Part shown: positions 34,202 through 42,190 of the stretch, one piece after another
Numbering within the stretch: the stretch's first letter is position 1
Layout: every line of letters begins with the position of its first letter
Assembly: GCF_900112525.1 (NCBI RefSeq)
Contig: NZ_FOMD01000002.1
Location: 1-64,000 of the forward strand
Direction: 5' to 3'
Source: Klenkia taihuensis
GTDB lineage: Bacteria; Actinomycetota; Actinomycetes; Mycobacteriales; Geodermatophilaceae
Length of the DNA: 64,000 nucleotides
Position numbers and translations under genes: made by a program
Notes under the pieces: generated by a model
What the model was told of the DNA's origin: nothing
Databases searched by the model: none
The model's input: the letters and a program-made list of their open reading frames with translations, nothing else

Positions 34202-34234
34202 CTGCGCACCGTACGTCCACCTACGGTGGGCGGC
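34202..34234. promoter_or_regulatory. Face-to-face leaderless promoters with identical -10 boxes
   Basis: TACGGT on the minus strand (34208-34213) is 6 nt from GTG 34201; TACGGT on the plus strand (34222-34227) is 7 nt from ATG 34235. The whole gap is 33 bp, so each -35 region must lie inside the other gene. Confidence 0.5.
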
Positions 34235-35686
34235 ATGGCTCGCGTCGTGGTGGTCGGTGCCGGGCTCGGCGGGTTGGCGGCCGCGGCCCGGCTGGCCGCG
34301 GGCGGGCACCGGGTGACCGTGCTGGAGCAGGGCCCCGAGGTGGGCGGCAAGCTCGGCTGGGTGTCCCGCGACGGGCACGCCTTCGACACCGGCCCCTCGC
34401 TGGTCACCCTCCCCCAGGTGTTCCGCGACCTGTTCGACGCCACCGGCGACCCGCTGGACGACGTCCTGCAGCTGGAGCGGCTGGACCCGGCGGTCGCCTA
34501 CCGCTTCGCCGACGGCACCCGGCTCGCCGTCCCGGGCACCCTCGACGGCGTCCGGGAGGTCCTCGGGCCCGAGTGGTCGGCGTTCCTGGACCGGGCCGCG
34601 GAGATCTGGCGGGTCACCGAGCAGCCGTTCCTGCGGTCGCCGCTGCGGGGTGCCCGGACGCTGGCCCGGCTGGCCCGCTCGTCGGCCGACGTCCGCACCG
34701 TCGCGCCGTGGGCGTCGCTGCGGAAGCTCGGCGCGCAGTACCTCACCGACCCGCACCTGCGGATGCTGCTGGACCGCTACGCCACCTACTCCGGCTCCGA
34801 CCCCCGGCTGGCCCCGGCCGCGCTGGCCACGGTGCCGTGGGTGGAGCAGGCCTACGGCTCCTGGTACGTCCGCGGCGGGCTGCACCGGCTGCCGCTGGCC
34901 GTCGCCGACCGGGCGCGCGAGCGCGGCGCCGACGTCCGGACGTCGTCCCCGGTCGCGGAGGTGCTCGTCGAGGGCGGCCGGGTCTGCGGGGTCGGGCTGG
35001 CCGACGGCGGGCGCCTGGCCGCCGACGTCGTGGTCTGCAACGCCGACGCCGCCGCGCTCTACGGCTCCCTGCTGCCGCCCGGCGCGCCGGTGCGCCGGGC
35101 ACGCGCGTCGCTGGCGGCGGCCACGCCGTCCTCGTCGGGGTTCGTGCTGCTGCTGGCGCTGTCGGGCCGGACGCCGGACCTCGCCCACCACACGGTGCTC
35201 TTCCCCGCGGACTACGACGCCGAGTTCGACGGCCTGTTCACCGACCCGCGCCCCCTGCCCGACCCCACCGTCTACGTCAGCGCCCCCGACGACCCGGCCA
35301 CCCGGCCCGACGCCGACAGCGAGTCCTGGTTCGTGCTGGTCAACGCGCCCCGGCACGGGCCGGTCGACTGGGACGCCCCGGGCCTGGCCGACTCCTACGC
35401 GGACGACGTGCTGGCCGTGCTGGCCCGCCGCGGGCTCGACGTGCGGGACCGGGTGCGCTGGCGGGAGGTGCGCACGCCCGCCGACCTGGAGCGGGCGACC
35501 GGCAGCGTGGGCGGGTCGATCTACGGGACGTCGTCCAACGGCGCGAGCGCCGCCTTCCTCCGCCCCGCCAACGCCTCGCCGCTGCGCGGCCTGTACCTGG
35601 TCGGCGGGTCCTCGCACCCCGGAGGCGGGCTGCCGCTGGTCACCCTGTCCGCCGAGATCGTCGCGGGTCTGGTCGGCCCGGCCTGA
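34235..35686 (+). CDS. Phytoene-desaturase-family FAD oxidoreductase (CrtI-like)
   Basis: A 483-residue FAD enzyme with the dinucleotide-binding motif VVVVGAGLGGLAAAARLAAGGHRVTVLEQGPEVGGKLG at the N-terminus, FDTGPSLVTLPQVF, RYATYSGSDPRLAPAAL, and the C-terminal GLYLVGGSSHPGGGLPLVTLSAE typical of CrtI/CrtD/CrtN-type carotenoid desaturases and oxygenases. No phytoene synthase or other crt gene is adjacent, so the exact step (desaturation or related oxidation of a polyene) is open. ATG 34235 fits a leaderless start. Confidence 0.88.
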   Translation: MARVVVVGAGLGGLAAAARLAAGGHRVTVLEQGPEVGGKLGWVSRDGHAFDTGPSLVTLPQVFRDLFDATGDPLDDVLQLERLDPAVAYRFADGTRLAVPGTLDGVREVLGPEWSAFLDRAAEIWRVTEQPFLRSPLRGARTLARLARSSADVRTVAPWASLRKLGAQYLTDPHLRMLLDRYATYSGSDPRLAPAALATVPWVEQAYGSWYVRGGLHRLPLAVADRARERGADVRTSSPVAEVLVEGGRVCGVGLADGGRLAADVVVCNADAAALYGSLLPPGAPVRRARASLAAATPSSSGFVLLLALSGRTPDLAHHTVLFPADYDAEFDGLFTDPRPLPDPTVYVSAPDDPATRPDADSESWFVLVNAPRHGPVDWDAPGLADSYADDVLAVLARRGLDVRDRVRWREVRTPADLERATGSVGGSIYGTSSNGASAAFLRPANASPLRGLYLVGGSSHPGGGLPLVTLSAEIVAGLVGPA

Positions 35687-35700
35687 CAGGATCGGCGACC
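35687..35700 (+). promoter_or_regulatory. Possible -10 box of gene 35701
   Basis: CAGGAT (35687-35692), overlapping the preceding stop region, lies 8 nt before GTG 35701. The same bases could serve as a weak AGGA ribosome-binding site, so the gene may simply be co-transcribed with the CrtI-like gene. Confidence 0.3.
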
Positions 35701-36087
35701 GTGACCGTCGTCGTCCGCAGCCACCGTCGGCTCGTGCTGGCCCTCGCGGTGCTGGCCGTGGCGATGGGGCTGGGTGCGCTGGCCGCGACCGGCGGGCTGG
35801 TGGTCGCCCTCGTCCGGTCCGCCGCCGACGGCGGGCTCGGCTCCGGCCCGGTGCTGCTGGCCGGCTTCCTCGCCGGGGTGCTGGCGATGGGCGCGATGGT
35901 GCTGGTGCTGTCCGGCGCGGTGGTCCGGCGCTCGGACCACCAGCGGCTCACCGAGGCCGTGCAGGCCGCGGGGCTGGGCACCGCCGACGTCGGTCGGCTG
36001 TGGTCCGGCCGGCCCGCGCCCACGGACTCCGGCGTCCTGCTGACCCCCACCCGTCGCCGCGGCCGCCTCGAGCTGCACGCGGACTGA
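35701..36087 (+). CDS. Small two-helix membrane protein
   Basis: A 128-residue protein with two hydrophobic helices (about 10-38 and 48-72) and a basic soluble tail (VVRRSDHQRLTEAVQAAGLGTADVGRLW). No family recognised. It follows the CrtI-like gene by 14 bp on the same strand and ends directly against the convergent 36088 gene. Confidence 0.65.
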   Translation: MTVVVRSHRRLVLALAVLAVAMGLGALAATGGLVVALVRSAADGGLGSGPVLLAGFLAGVLAMGAMVLVLSGAVVRRSDHQRLTEAVQAAGLGTADVGRLWSGRPAPTDSGVLLTPTRRRGRLELHAD

Positions 36088-37536
36088 TCAGCCGCGGGCG
36101 GCGCCCACGCCCAGGACGGCGGCCAGCCCGAGCGCGCTGCGCGGGGCGTACGCCGTGCGCCACAGCCCGCCGTGCGCCGCGGCGTACGCCTCGTCCTGCC
36201 ACGGCTCCTCGTGCGCGGGCCCGCCACCGGTGTGCAGGTCGTGCACCAGCAGCGCGGCCATCAGCACGTTCGACGTCGCCGGCTCGAAGACCTCGACGCC
36301 GAACCGGTGCGCCCCCGCGTAGGCGGCGGCCAGCGCGCGGTTCTTCACCACCGAGCGGGTGCGGGTGGGCGGGGCGACGTTCATCGACACCGTCGTCCCG
36401 GCCGCCCGCGCGGTGGTCGCGCGCCACCGCTGCAGCCGCTTGGCCAGCGCGTAGTTCGGGCCCTGCTGCGGCACCAGGCTGTCGGCGATGCCCGGACCCT
36501 GCGCGTCCCGCGGGTGGGCCCGCTGCAGCAGCCGGCCCGCCGACACGGTGCGCAGCGGCCGGCCGAGCAGCTTCGCCGTCCGGCCGCGGGCGGCGTAGGC
36601 GGCCTGCGACGCCGCGACCGCCTCCCCGGGCACGACGAACACATCGGTGGGGGTGGCGAGGAAGCCCAGCGCCAGGTCCGGGCGCTGGCCGGCCAGCCGC
36701 AGCGTCAGTGCGTCGACCGCGGCGGACACCCGGACGTTGGTGGCGCCGTCGGCGTAGACGTAGTTGCCCAGCACCGGGGCGCCGTCCAGCCCGCCCAGCC
36801 AGTCGGCGACCGCGGGGACCTCGCCGACCAGGTCCGCGCCGCGCGCACCGTCGCGGGTGGGCAGCAGCAGCGTGCCGGCGCCGCGGCGGGCGGTGTCGAG
36901 GACCCGGTCCCACAGCGGCGGGCGGGGCAGGTCGACGGCGGCGACGCGGGCGCCCCAACGCAGCAGCGCGGTCAGCGGGCCCATCTCGGCCCCGGCGCCG
37001 AGGACGGCGACGGTGCGACCGGGCAGGGCCAGCCACTCGGGGTGCGCGGCGACGGCGCGGACGGCGGTCGCGCAGCTGGGCTCGACGACGCCCCGGGCGA
37101 CCCAGGCGTCGAGCTGGTCGCCGAGCTCCGCGCCGCGCAGCCGCCGGCCGCGCAGGGGCAGCGTCAGCTCCCGCTCGGGCTCGGCCGACCCGGTGACGGT
37201 CTCGGTGCCCAGCGCGGCGGGGGCGGGCGCGCTGCGCAGCGCGCCCAGCTCGACCTCCTCGCCGTCGACCACGACGCGCAGCTGCCGGTGCACCGACTCC
37301 AGCCCCGCGGCGGCGATCGACAGGGCGGCGTCGCGGCAGCCCAGGCCGGCCTCGGTGGTGCGCCGGACGTGCGGCAGGTAGCCCGCGCGCCAGTTCGTCT
37401 CGCGCTCGGCCGCGGCGGCGCCGGTGGGGTCCACCGGGCGGAGCGCGTCGGCGACCACGCGACGGCCGGTGCCCGACGTGCTGCGCCGTCCGTCCGGTCC
37501 GCTCGGGAACACGACGCCGTGCTGCTGCTCGCTCAC
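36088..37536 (-). CDS. Uncharacterised Rossmann-type protein
   Basis: A 482-residue soluble protein I cannot name. The N-terminal ~150 residues are of unknown fold (ETNWRAGYLPHVRRT). At ~175 there is a nucleotide-binding-like loop VAVLGAGAEMGPLTALLRWGARVAAVDLPRP, close to a GxGxxxG Rossmann motif with an acidic residue ending strand two, so NAD(P) or SAM is plausible. Further conserved-looking blocks are GNYVYADGATNVRVSAAVDAL, LGFLATPTDVFVVP, LVPQQGPNYALAKRLQRW and TTVSMNVAPPTRTRSVVKNRALAAAYAG. The YALAK pentad resembles the YxxxK of short-chain dehydrogenases. The GTG start has only a weak -10-like box (CATGCT). Neighbours are the CrtI-like enzyme and the aminopeptidase group. Confidence 0.75.
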   Translation of the reverse strand: MSEQQHGVVFPSGPDGRRSTSGTGRRVVADALRPVDPTGAAAAERETNWRAGYLPHVRRTTEAGLGCRDAALSIAAAGLESVHRQLRVVVDGEEVELGALRSAPAPAALGTETVTGSAEPERELTLPLRGRRLRGAELGDQLDAWVARGVVEPSCATAVRAVAAHPEWLALPGRTVAVLGAGAEMGPLTALLRWGARVAAVDLPRPPLWDRVLDTARRGAGTLLLPTRDGARGADLVGEVPAVADWLGGLDGAPVLGNYVYADGATNVRVSAAVDALTLRLAGQRPDLALGFLATPTDVFVVPGEAVAASQAAYAARGRTAKLLGRPLRTVSAGRLLQRAHPRDAQGPGIADSLVPQQGPNYALAKRLQRWRATTARAAGTTVSMNVAPPTRTRSVVKNRALAAAYAGAHRFGVEVFEPATSNVLMAALLVHDLHTGGGPAHEEPWQDEAYAAAHGGLWRTAYAPRSALGLAAVLGVGAARG

Positions 37537-37548
37537 CGGGCGAGCATG
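37537..37548 (-). promoter_or_regulatory. Weak leaderless -10 box of gene 36088-37536
   Basis: CATGCT (minus strand, 37543-37548) ends 6 nt before GTG 37536. It matches TANNNT only at positions 2 and 6. Confidence 0.25.
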
Positions 37549-37593
37549 CCGTACCCCGCGGGCCGGGGGCAGTCGGCCCGCGGGGCGCGGAGG

Positions 37594-37779
37594 TCAGCGC
37601 TCGTCGCCGCCGGAGCCGATCCGGTCGTCCAACGCGTCGCGGCCCTGGTCGACCTTGTCGGCGTGCCCGCCGGCGCGGCCCTCGGCGAGGTCCGCGCCCT
37701 TGTCCAGCGCGCCGTCGCTGGCCTGCTCGCCCTTGTCGCTGTTCAGGAAGTCCTTGGCCTTGTCGCCCAGTCCTGCCAT
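37594..37779 (-). CDS. Small Rv0909/MT0933-type antitoxin-like protein
   Basis: A 61-residue highly charged protein (MAGLGDKAKDFLNSDKGEQASDGALDKGADLAEGRAGGHADKVDQG...), resembling the MT0933-antitoxin family and CsbD-like stress proteins, both made of short amphipathic repeats. No toxin gene is adjacent. ATG 37779 has GGAG ~9 nt upstream and lies inside the 3' end of the aminopeptidase gene (37-bp overlap in another frame). The antitoxin label is by family resemblance only. Confidence 0.75.
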   Translation of the reverse strand: MAGLGDKAKDFLNSDKGEQASDGALDKGADLAEGRAGGHADKVDQGRDALDDRIGSGGDER

Positions 37780-39443
37780 GGTGTCGTCTCCTCGCCGGCC
37801 GCCGGGGCGGCCGATCCGGTCACGCCTGGTGGCGCGGCTCCGCACTCCTCCGTGCCCGGCCGGTCGGGTTCCGACACCCCGGACTCCAGCCAGCGCAGCA
37901 GGGTGCGGACGGCGAACCCGGTGCCGCCCCTGACCAGCTCGGCGGCGTCGCCGGCCGCCCGCGCGGGGCCGGCGACGTCCAGGTGCGCCCAGCGCAGGCC
38001 GCCGGTGAACGGCTGCAGGAACAGCGCCGCGGTGGTGGCCCCCGGTGCGCCGGGGCTGTTGTTCGCGTCGGCGACCGGGCTGGCGAGCTGGGCCCGCAGG
38101 TGGCCGACGTGCTCCTCGGTGAGCGGCATCCGCCACCACGGCTCCCCCGCCGCGGCGCCCCCGGCGAGCAGGTCGCCGGCCAGCGCGTCGTCGGTGGCGA
38201 ACAGCGCACCGGTGCGGGCGCCGAGCGCGGTGCGGGCCGCGCCGGTGAGGGTGGCGACGTCGACCAGCACGTCGGCGGCCAGCTCGAGCCGGGCGTGCGC
38301 GAGGGCGTCGGCGAGCACGAGCCGACCCTCGGCGTCGGTGCTGCGCACCTCGGTGGTGCGCCCGCCGACGTGGGTGAGCACGTCCCCGGGCCGGTAGGCC
38401 GCGCCGGAGAGGGCGTTCTCGGCGAGCGGCACCAGGGCGGTGACCCGCACCGGCAGCCCGAGCCGGGCGACCGCGTCGAGGACGGCGAGGACCGCGGCCC
38501 CGCCGGCCATGTCGGTGTGCATGTGCCGCATCCCGGCGGACTTCTTGATCGAGATGCCGCCGGTGTCGAAGGTGATGCCCTTGCCGACCAGCACCACGTG
38601 CGGGCGCAGGCCGGTGGCCGGCACGTAGGTGGCCAGCACCAGCCGCGGCGGGCGGTCGGAGCCGCCGCCGACGGCGAGCAGCCCGCCGAACCCGGCCGCC
38701 CGCAGCTGCCGGGGGCCGAGCACCGTGGTGCCCACCCGGTCGTGGACGGCGAAGCGGGCCTGCGCCTGCTCGGCGACCCAGACCGGGTCGGCGGTGTCGG
38801 GCGGGGTGTTGACCAGGTCGCGGGCCCACACGACGGCGGCGGCGGTGACCAGGCCGCGGTGCAGCGCGTCGACGGCGGCGGGTCCCGCACCGGGGACGAC
38901 CAGCACCAGGCGGGCCAGCCGCGGCGGGTGCGGGGTCGAGGTCAGCCGGAACCGGTAGCCGGCCAGCAGCACGGTCTCGGCGGCCACCCGGACGGCCTCG
39001 GGGTCGGCGCCCTCGGGCAGCGGCAGCACCAGCCGGGTGGCACCGTGCTCGGCGAGGGTCTGCGCGCGCCGCACCGCGACCGCGACGTAGGAGCGCAGGT
39101 GCGCCGGGGTGGCGTCCCCGACGCCCACCGCGACCAGCGAGCGGGGCTGCCGGCCGGGGACCGGCAGGTTGGTGATGCCGCCGGGCCGGCCACCGTTGCC
39201 GGTGTCGGCGAGCGCGCCGGCCACCCAGTCGGGGTCGAGGTCGGCGGCGGCCAGCCACCCGGGCAGTGCGCCGCGGGCGCCGACGGGCACCGCAAGGACG
39301 TCGTCCCCGGTCAGGCGGGGCAGCGAGGTGGCGAGCTTGACCCCGGGATGAGCAGCGGCCCCGGTCGCCGGCTGTGCGCCGGCGGCCGGGGCCGTCCGTC
39401 CTGCTGCGGGGTCGGCCGGGGGCCGAGCCGCGGAGCTGGTCAG
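37743..39443 (-). CDS. pepA: Leucyl aminopeptidase (M17 family)
   Basis: A cytosolic M17 metalloaminopeptidase. Metal and active-site motifs: VGKGITFDTGGISIKKSAGMRHMHTDMAGGAA and STDAEGRLVLADALAHA, with the bicarbonate-binding Arg intact, plus WWRMPL. The first ATG/GTG/TTG in frame is GTG 39290, but that would remove a conserved N-terminal strand (GVKLATSLPRLTGDDVLAVPV, which aligns with SVAVATSMPKRGVGAAVLIVPV of M. tuberculosis PepB). The frame is open up to CTG 39443, which overlaps the DUF3117 stop (CTGA), so I use CTG as the start (566 residues). The last ~45 residues extend past the usual M17 end and overlap the antitoxin-like gene. Confidence 0.88.
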   Translation of the reverse strand: MTSSAARPPADPAAGRTAPAAGAQPATGAAAHPGVKLATSLPRLTGDDVLAVPVGARGALPGWLAAADLDPDWVAGALADTGNGGRPGGITNLPVPGRQPRSLVAVGVGDATPAHLRSYVAVAVRRAQTLAEHGATRLVLPLPEGADPEAVRVAAETVLLAGYRFRLTSTPHPPRLARLVLVVPGAGPAAVDALHRGLVTAAAVVWARDLVNTPPDTADPVWVAEQAQARFAVHDRVGTTVLGPRQLRAAGFGGLLAVGGGSDRPPRLVLATYVPATGLRPHVVLVGKGITFDTGGISIKKSAGMRHMHTDMAGGAAVLAVLDAVARLGLPVRVTALVPLAENALSGAAYRPGDVLTHVGGRTTEVRSTDAEGRLVLADALAHARLELAADVLVDVATLTGAARTALGARTGALFATDDALAGDLLAGGAAAGEPWWRMPLTEEHVGHLRAQLASPVADANNSPGAPGATTAALFLQPFTGGLRWAHLDVAGPARAAGDAAELVRGGTGFAVRTLLRWLESGVSEPDRPGTEECGAAPPGVTGSAAPAAGEETTPWQDWATRPRTS

Positions 39444-39607
39444 CTGATCGCGCCCTGGAGCGCCTCGGAGAGCGCAGCCGCCTCGTCGGCGGACAGCTCG
39501 ACGACGAGCCGGCCACCGCCTTCCAACGGCACGCGCATGACCAGGCCGCGCCCCTCCTTGGTGACCTCGAGGGGACCTTCACCCGTGCGCGGCTTCATGG
39601 CCGCCAT
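39440..39607 (-). CDS. DUF3117 protein
   Basis: A 55-residue actinobacterial protein, MAAMKPRTGEGPLEVTKEG..., nearly invariant in the phylum (Rv1211 in M. tuberculosis) and of unknown function. The predicted fold is beta hairpins plus a C-terminal helix (SADEAAALSEAL). Start ATG 39607 is fixed by AAGGAGG 6 nt upstream; a longer frame exists but lacks a ribosome-binding site. Its stop overlaps the probable CTG start of pepA. Confidence 0.95.
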   Translation of the reverse strand: MAAMKPRTGEGPLEVTKEGRGLVMRVPLEGGGRLVVELSADEAAALSEALQGAIS

Positions 39608-39730
39608 GCGTGCCTCCTTCACCGGCCACCCGCGCGCCCGTGGTGGGAGCGCGGTGTGGCTGTCCGTCATTGCTGAACCAGAGCTTCACCCATTCTCCCG
39701 CATGCCCGGGTCAGGACCAACACGAGCCCC

Positions 39731-40288
39731 TCACCCGGAGGTGGTGGCGCCCGCCCGGAAGCAGGTGGCCACGTGGTCGTCGACCATGCCGGTGGCCTGC
39801 ATCAACGCGTAGGCGGTGGTCGGGCCGACGAAGGCGAACCCGCGCCGCTTCAGCTCGCGGGCCAGCGCCGTGGACTCCGGGGTGACCGCCGGGACGTCGG
39901 CCGCGGTGGGCGGGTTGGGCCGCGGCGGCGGGGCGAAGGACCACAGCAGCTGCGACAGGCCACCCTCGACCTGCTGCGCCGCCCGGGCGTTGCGCCGGGC
40001 GGCCTCGATCTTGGCCCTGTTCCGGACGATCCCGGGGTCACCCATCAGCCGCTCGACGTCGGCGTCGGTGAACGCGGCGACCGCGTCGATCGCGAACCCG
40101 GCGAACGCGGCGCGGAAGGCCGGCCGCTTGCGCAGGATGGTGATCCAGGACAGCCCGCTCTGGAACGCCTCCAGGCACACCCGCTCGAACAGCGCGTCGT
40201 CCCCGTGCAGGGGCACGCCCCACTCCTCGTCGTGGTAGGCGACGTAGTCGGGGGTGCTGGTCGCCCAGCCGCAGCGCTCCGGTTCCAC
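39731..40288 (-). CDS. tag: DNA-3-methyladenine glycosylase I
   Basis: A 185-residue Tag-type glycosylase that excises 3-methyladenine from DNA. Zinc-ribbon/snap residues (Cys5 in EPERCGW, His and Cys in the C-terminal HVATCF) and the core motifs YHDEEWGVPLHGDDALFE, GLSWITILRKRPAFR and FAFVGPTTAYALMQATGMVDDH are present. GTG 40288 has TAGCTT 7 nt upstream. Orthologous position to tagA beside DUF3117 in mycobacteria (Rv1210-Rv1211). Confidence 0.94.
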   Translation of the reverse strand: MEPERCGWATSTPDYVAYHDEEWGVPLHGDDALFERVCLEAFQSGLSWITILRKRPAFRAAFAGFAIDAVAAFTDADVERLMGDPGIVRNRAKIEAARRNARAAQQVEGGLSQLLWSFAPPPRPNPPTAADVPAVTPESTALARELKRRGFAFVGPTTAYALMQATGMVDDHVATCFRAGATTSG

Positions 40289-40301
40289 GACCGGGAAGCT
40301 A
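40289..40301 (-). promoter_or_regulatory. Leaderless -10 box of tag
   Basis: TAGCTT (minus strand, 40296-40301) ends 7 nt before GTG 40288, with no Shine-Dalgarno. Confidence 0.5.
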
Positions 40302-40319
40302 GCGCTCCCCTCCGACAGG

Positions 40320-41174
40320 TCACTCCGGTCGGCTGAACAGCCAGGCCGAGACCGCCAGCAGGAGCCCGCCCACCCCGGCGACCACCACGACGTCCATCCA
40401 GACCGGGACCGTCCAGCTGCCCCACCGCAGCGCGACCTCGGCGGCCGCGGCCGGGCCGCCGTCCACCGCGTGCAGCACGACCCGCCGGACGGCGTCCACC
40501 CCGTAGGTGACCGGGTTGACCAGGGCGAGGCCGTGCAGCCAGACCGGCAGCCCACCGGTCACCGGGAAGAAGGCACCGGACAGGAACATCAGCGGCGCCA
40601 GCAGCAGCTGCACCCGCGGCATGACGGTCTGGATCTGCTGCGCCCGGACGGCGACGAGCAGGCCCAGCGAGGTGATGGCGAACGCCACCACGAAGATCAG
40701 GACGACGACGGCCACGATCATCAGCGGGTCGTAGGGGACCCCGACGGCCCCGGCGAGGGCGAGCAGCACCAGCGCCTGCAGGGTCGCCACCGTCGCCCCG
40801 CCGAGGGCCTTGCCGAGCACGATCGACGTCCGGCTGACCGGGGCGACCAGCATCTCGCGGAGGAACCCCAGCTCGCGGTCCCAGACGATCGAGATGGCGG
40901 AGAACACCGCGGTGAACATGACGGAGGTGGCCAGCACACCGGGGAACAGGAACGTCGAGTAGTCGATGCCGCCGAAGGTGCCCGCGCCGATGCTGGCGCC
41001 CAGGCCCTTGCCGAGCACGAAGAGGAACAGCAGCGGCTGGGCGAAGGAGGAGATGATCCGGCCGCGGTCGGTGCGGAAGCGGATCAGCTCCCGCAGCCAC
41101 ACCACCTCCACCGCGCGCAGCTCGTGCCGGGGTCCGCGGGCGGCGACCCGGACCGGGGCGAGGGTGGTCGTCAT
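40320..41174 (-). CDS. ABC-2 type permease (DrrB-like drug exporter)
   Basis: A 284-residue ABC-2 permease with six helices; the connector motif GRIISSFAQPLLFLFVLGKGLG near residue 40 and DRELGFLREMLVAPVSR after helix two are typical of daunorubicin/nodulation-type exporters. ATG 41174 overlaps the ATPase stop (ATGA). Together they form an exporter controlled by the divergent TetR gene. Confidence 0.92.
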   Translation of the reverse strand: MTTTLAPVRVAARGPRHELRAVEVVWLRELIRFRTDRGRIISSFAQPLLFLFVLGKGLGASIGAGTFGGIDYSTFLFPGVLATSVMFTAVFSAISIVWDRELGFLREMLVAPVSRTSIVLGKALGGATVATLQALVLLALAGAVGVPYDPLMIVAVVVLIFVVAFAITSLGLLVAVRAQQIQTVMPRVQLLLAPLMFLSGAFFPVTGGLPVWLHGLALVNPVTYGVDAVRRVVLHAVDGGPAAAAEVALRWGSWTVPVWMDVVVVAGVGGLLLAVSAWLFSRPE

Positions 41175-42190
41175 CGCCGGCCTCCCCGCGGGCCCGCGGC
41201 GGCCTGGCGATCGGCCAGCCGGGCGCCGGTGTAGGCGAGGAAGACGTCGTCCAGGCTGGGGCGGGTGACGCTCACCGAGCGCACGGTCAACCCGAGCTCG
41301 AACAGCCGGGGCACGAACTGCTCGCCGTCGGGGGTGAGCACCACCAGCGCACCGCGCTCCCGGGTGGTCTCCACGCCGAGCCGGTCGCGGACCAGGGCCT
41401 CGGCGGCGTCGTCGTCGGCGGTGACCACCCGCACGCGGTCGTGGCCGACGCCGGCCTTGAGCGCGGCCGGGGAGCCCAGCGCGCCGATGCGGCCCCCGTC
41501 GACGATCGCGATGCGGTCGCAGCGCTCGGCCTCGTCCATGTAGTGGGTGGTCAGGAAGACGGTGATGTCCTCCTCGGCGCGCAGCCGGTCGACGTAGTCC
41601 CACAGGCCGGCGCGGGACTCGGGGTCCAGGCCGATGGTGGGCTCGTCGAGGAAGAGCACGCGCGGGGAGTGCATGAGGCCCCGGGCGATCTCCAGCCGGC
41701 GCTTCATGCCGCCGGAGAACGTGTTCACCACCGCGGAGCGCCGGTCGGCCAGGCCGACCATGTCCAGCACGGCGTCGGTGCGCGGGGCGACGTCGGTGTG
41801 CGCCATGCCGTAGATCTCGGCGTGGAAGCGGAGGTTCTGCTCGGCGGTGAGGTGGCCGTCCAGCGTCGTCTCCTGGAACACCAGGCCGATGTGCCGCCGC
41901 ACGTCGTCCTTCTGGCGGACGACGTCGAAGCCGGCCACCTGCGCCGAGCCGGCGGTCGGCCGGACGAGCGTGCACAGGATCTTGATGGTGGTGGACTTGC
42001 CGGCCCCGTTGGGGCCGAGGAACCCGAACAGCTCACCGGCCGGCACGTCGAGGTCGATGCCGCGCACCGCCTCGACGTCCGTGCGCTTCTTCCCCCCGGG
42101 GAAGGTCTTCACCAGGTCGCGGACCTGCACCGCGGGCGCGCGGTCGACGGCGACCTCACCCGGGAGGGTCCCTAACGTCGTTAGAGGCAT
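41171..42190 (-). CDS. ABC exporter ATP-binding protein (DrrA-like)
   Basis: A 339-residue ATPase of the DrrA/CcmA type: Walker A GPNGAGKST, VFQETTLDGHLTAEQNLRFHAEIYG (typical of DrrA), signature FSGGMKRRLEIARGL, Walker B LFLDEPTIGLDP, switch His in TTHYMDEA, and a ~100-residue C-terminal accessory domain. ATG 42190 sits 6 nt behind a -10 GATGGT that has TTGACA 17 bp further up, so it is probably leaderless. A second CTAACG/CGTTAG dyad lies in its first codons (42172-42184). Confidence 0.93.
   Translation of the reverse strand: MPLTTLGTLPGEVAVDRAPAVQVRDLVKTFPGGKKRTDVEAVRGIDLDVPAGELFGFLGPNGAGKSTTIKILCTLVRPTAGSAQVAGFDVVRQKDDVRRHIGLVFQETTLDGHLTAEQNLRFHAEIYGMAHTDVAPRTDAVLDMVGLADRRSAVVNTFSGGMKRRLEIARGLMHSPRVLFLDEPTIGLDPESRAGLWDYVDRLRAEEDITVFLTTHYMDEAERCDRIAIVDGGRIGALGSPAALKAGVGHDRVRVVTADDDAAEALVRDRLGVETTRERGALVVLTPDGEQFVPRLFELGLTVRSVSVTRPSLDDVFLAYTGARLADRQAAAGPRGGRR
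42172..42184. promoter_or_regulatory. Dyad CTAACG-T-CGTTAG inside ABC gene start
   Basis: A perfect 13-bp palindrome covers codons 3-7 of the ATPase gene. It shares CGTTAG with the intergenic dyad and may be a second operator for the TetR regulator, acting as a roadblock. Confidence 0.45.

Noticed and set aside
37594-37779. A toxin-antitoxin module
   Set aside because: No small toxin gene flanks the antitoxin-like gene; neighbours are pepA and the 36088-37536 gene.
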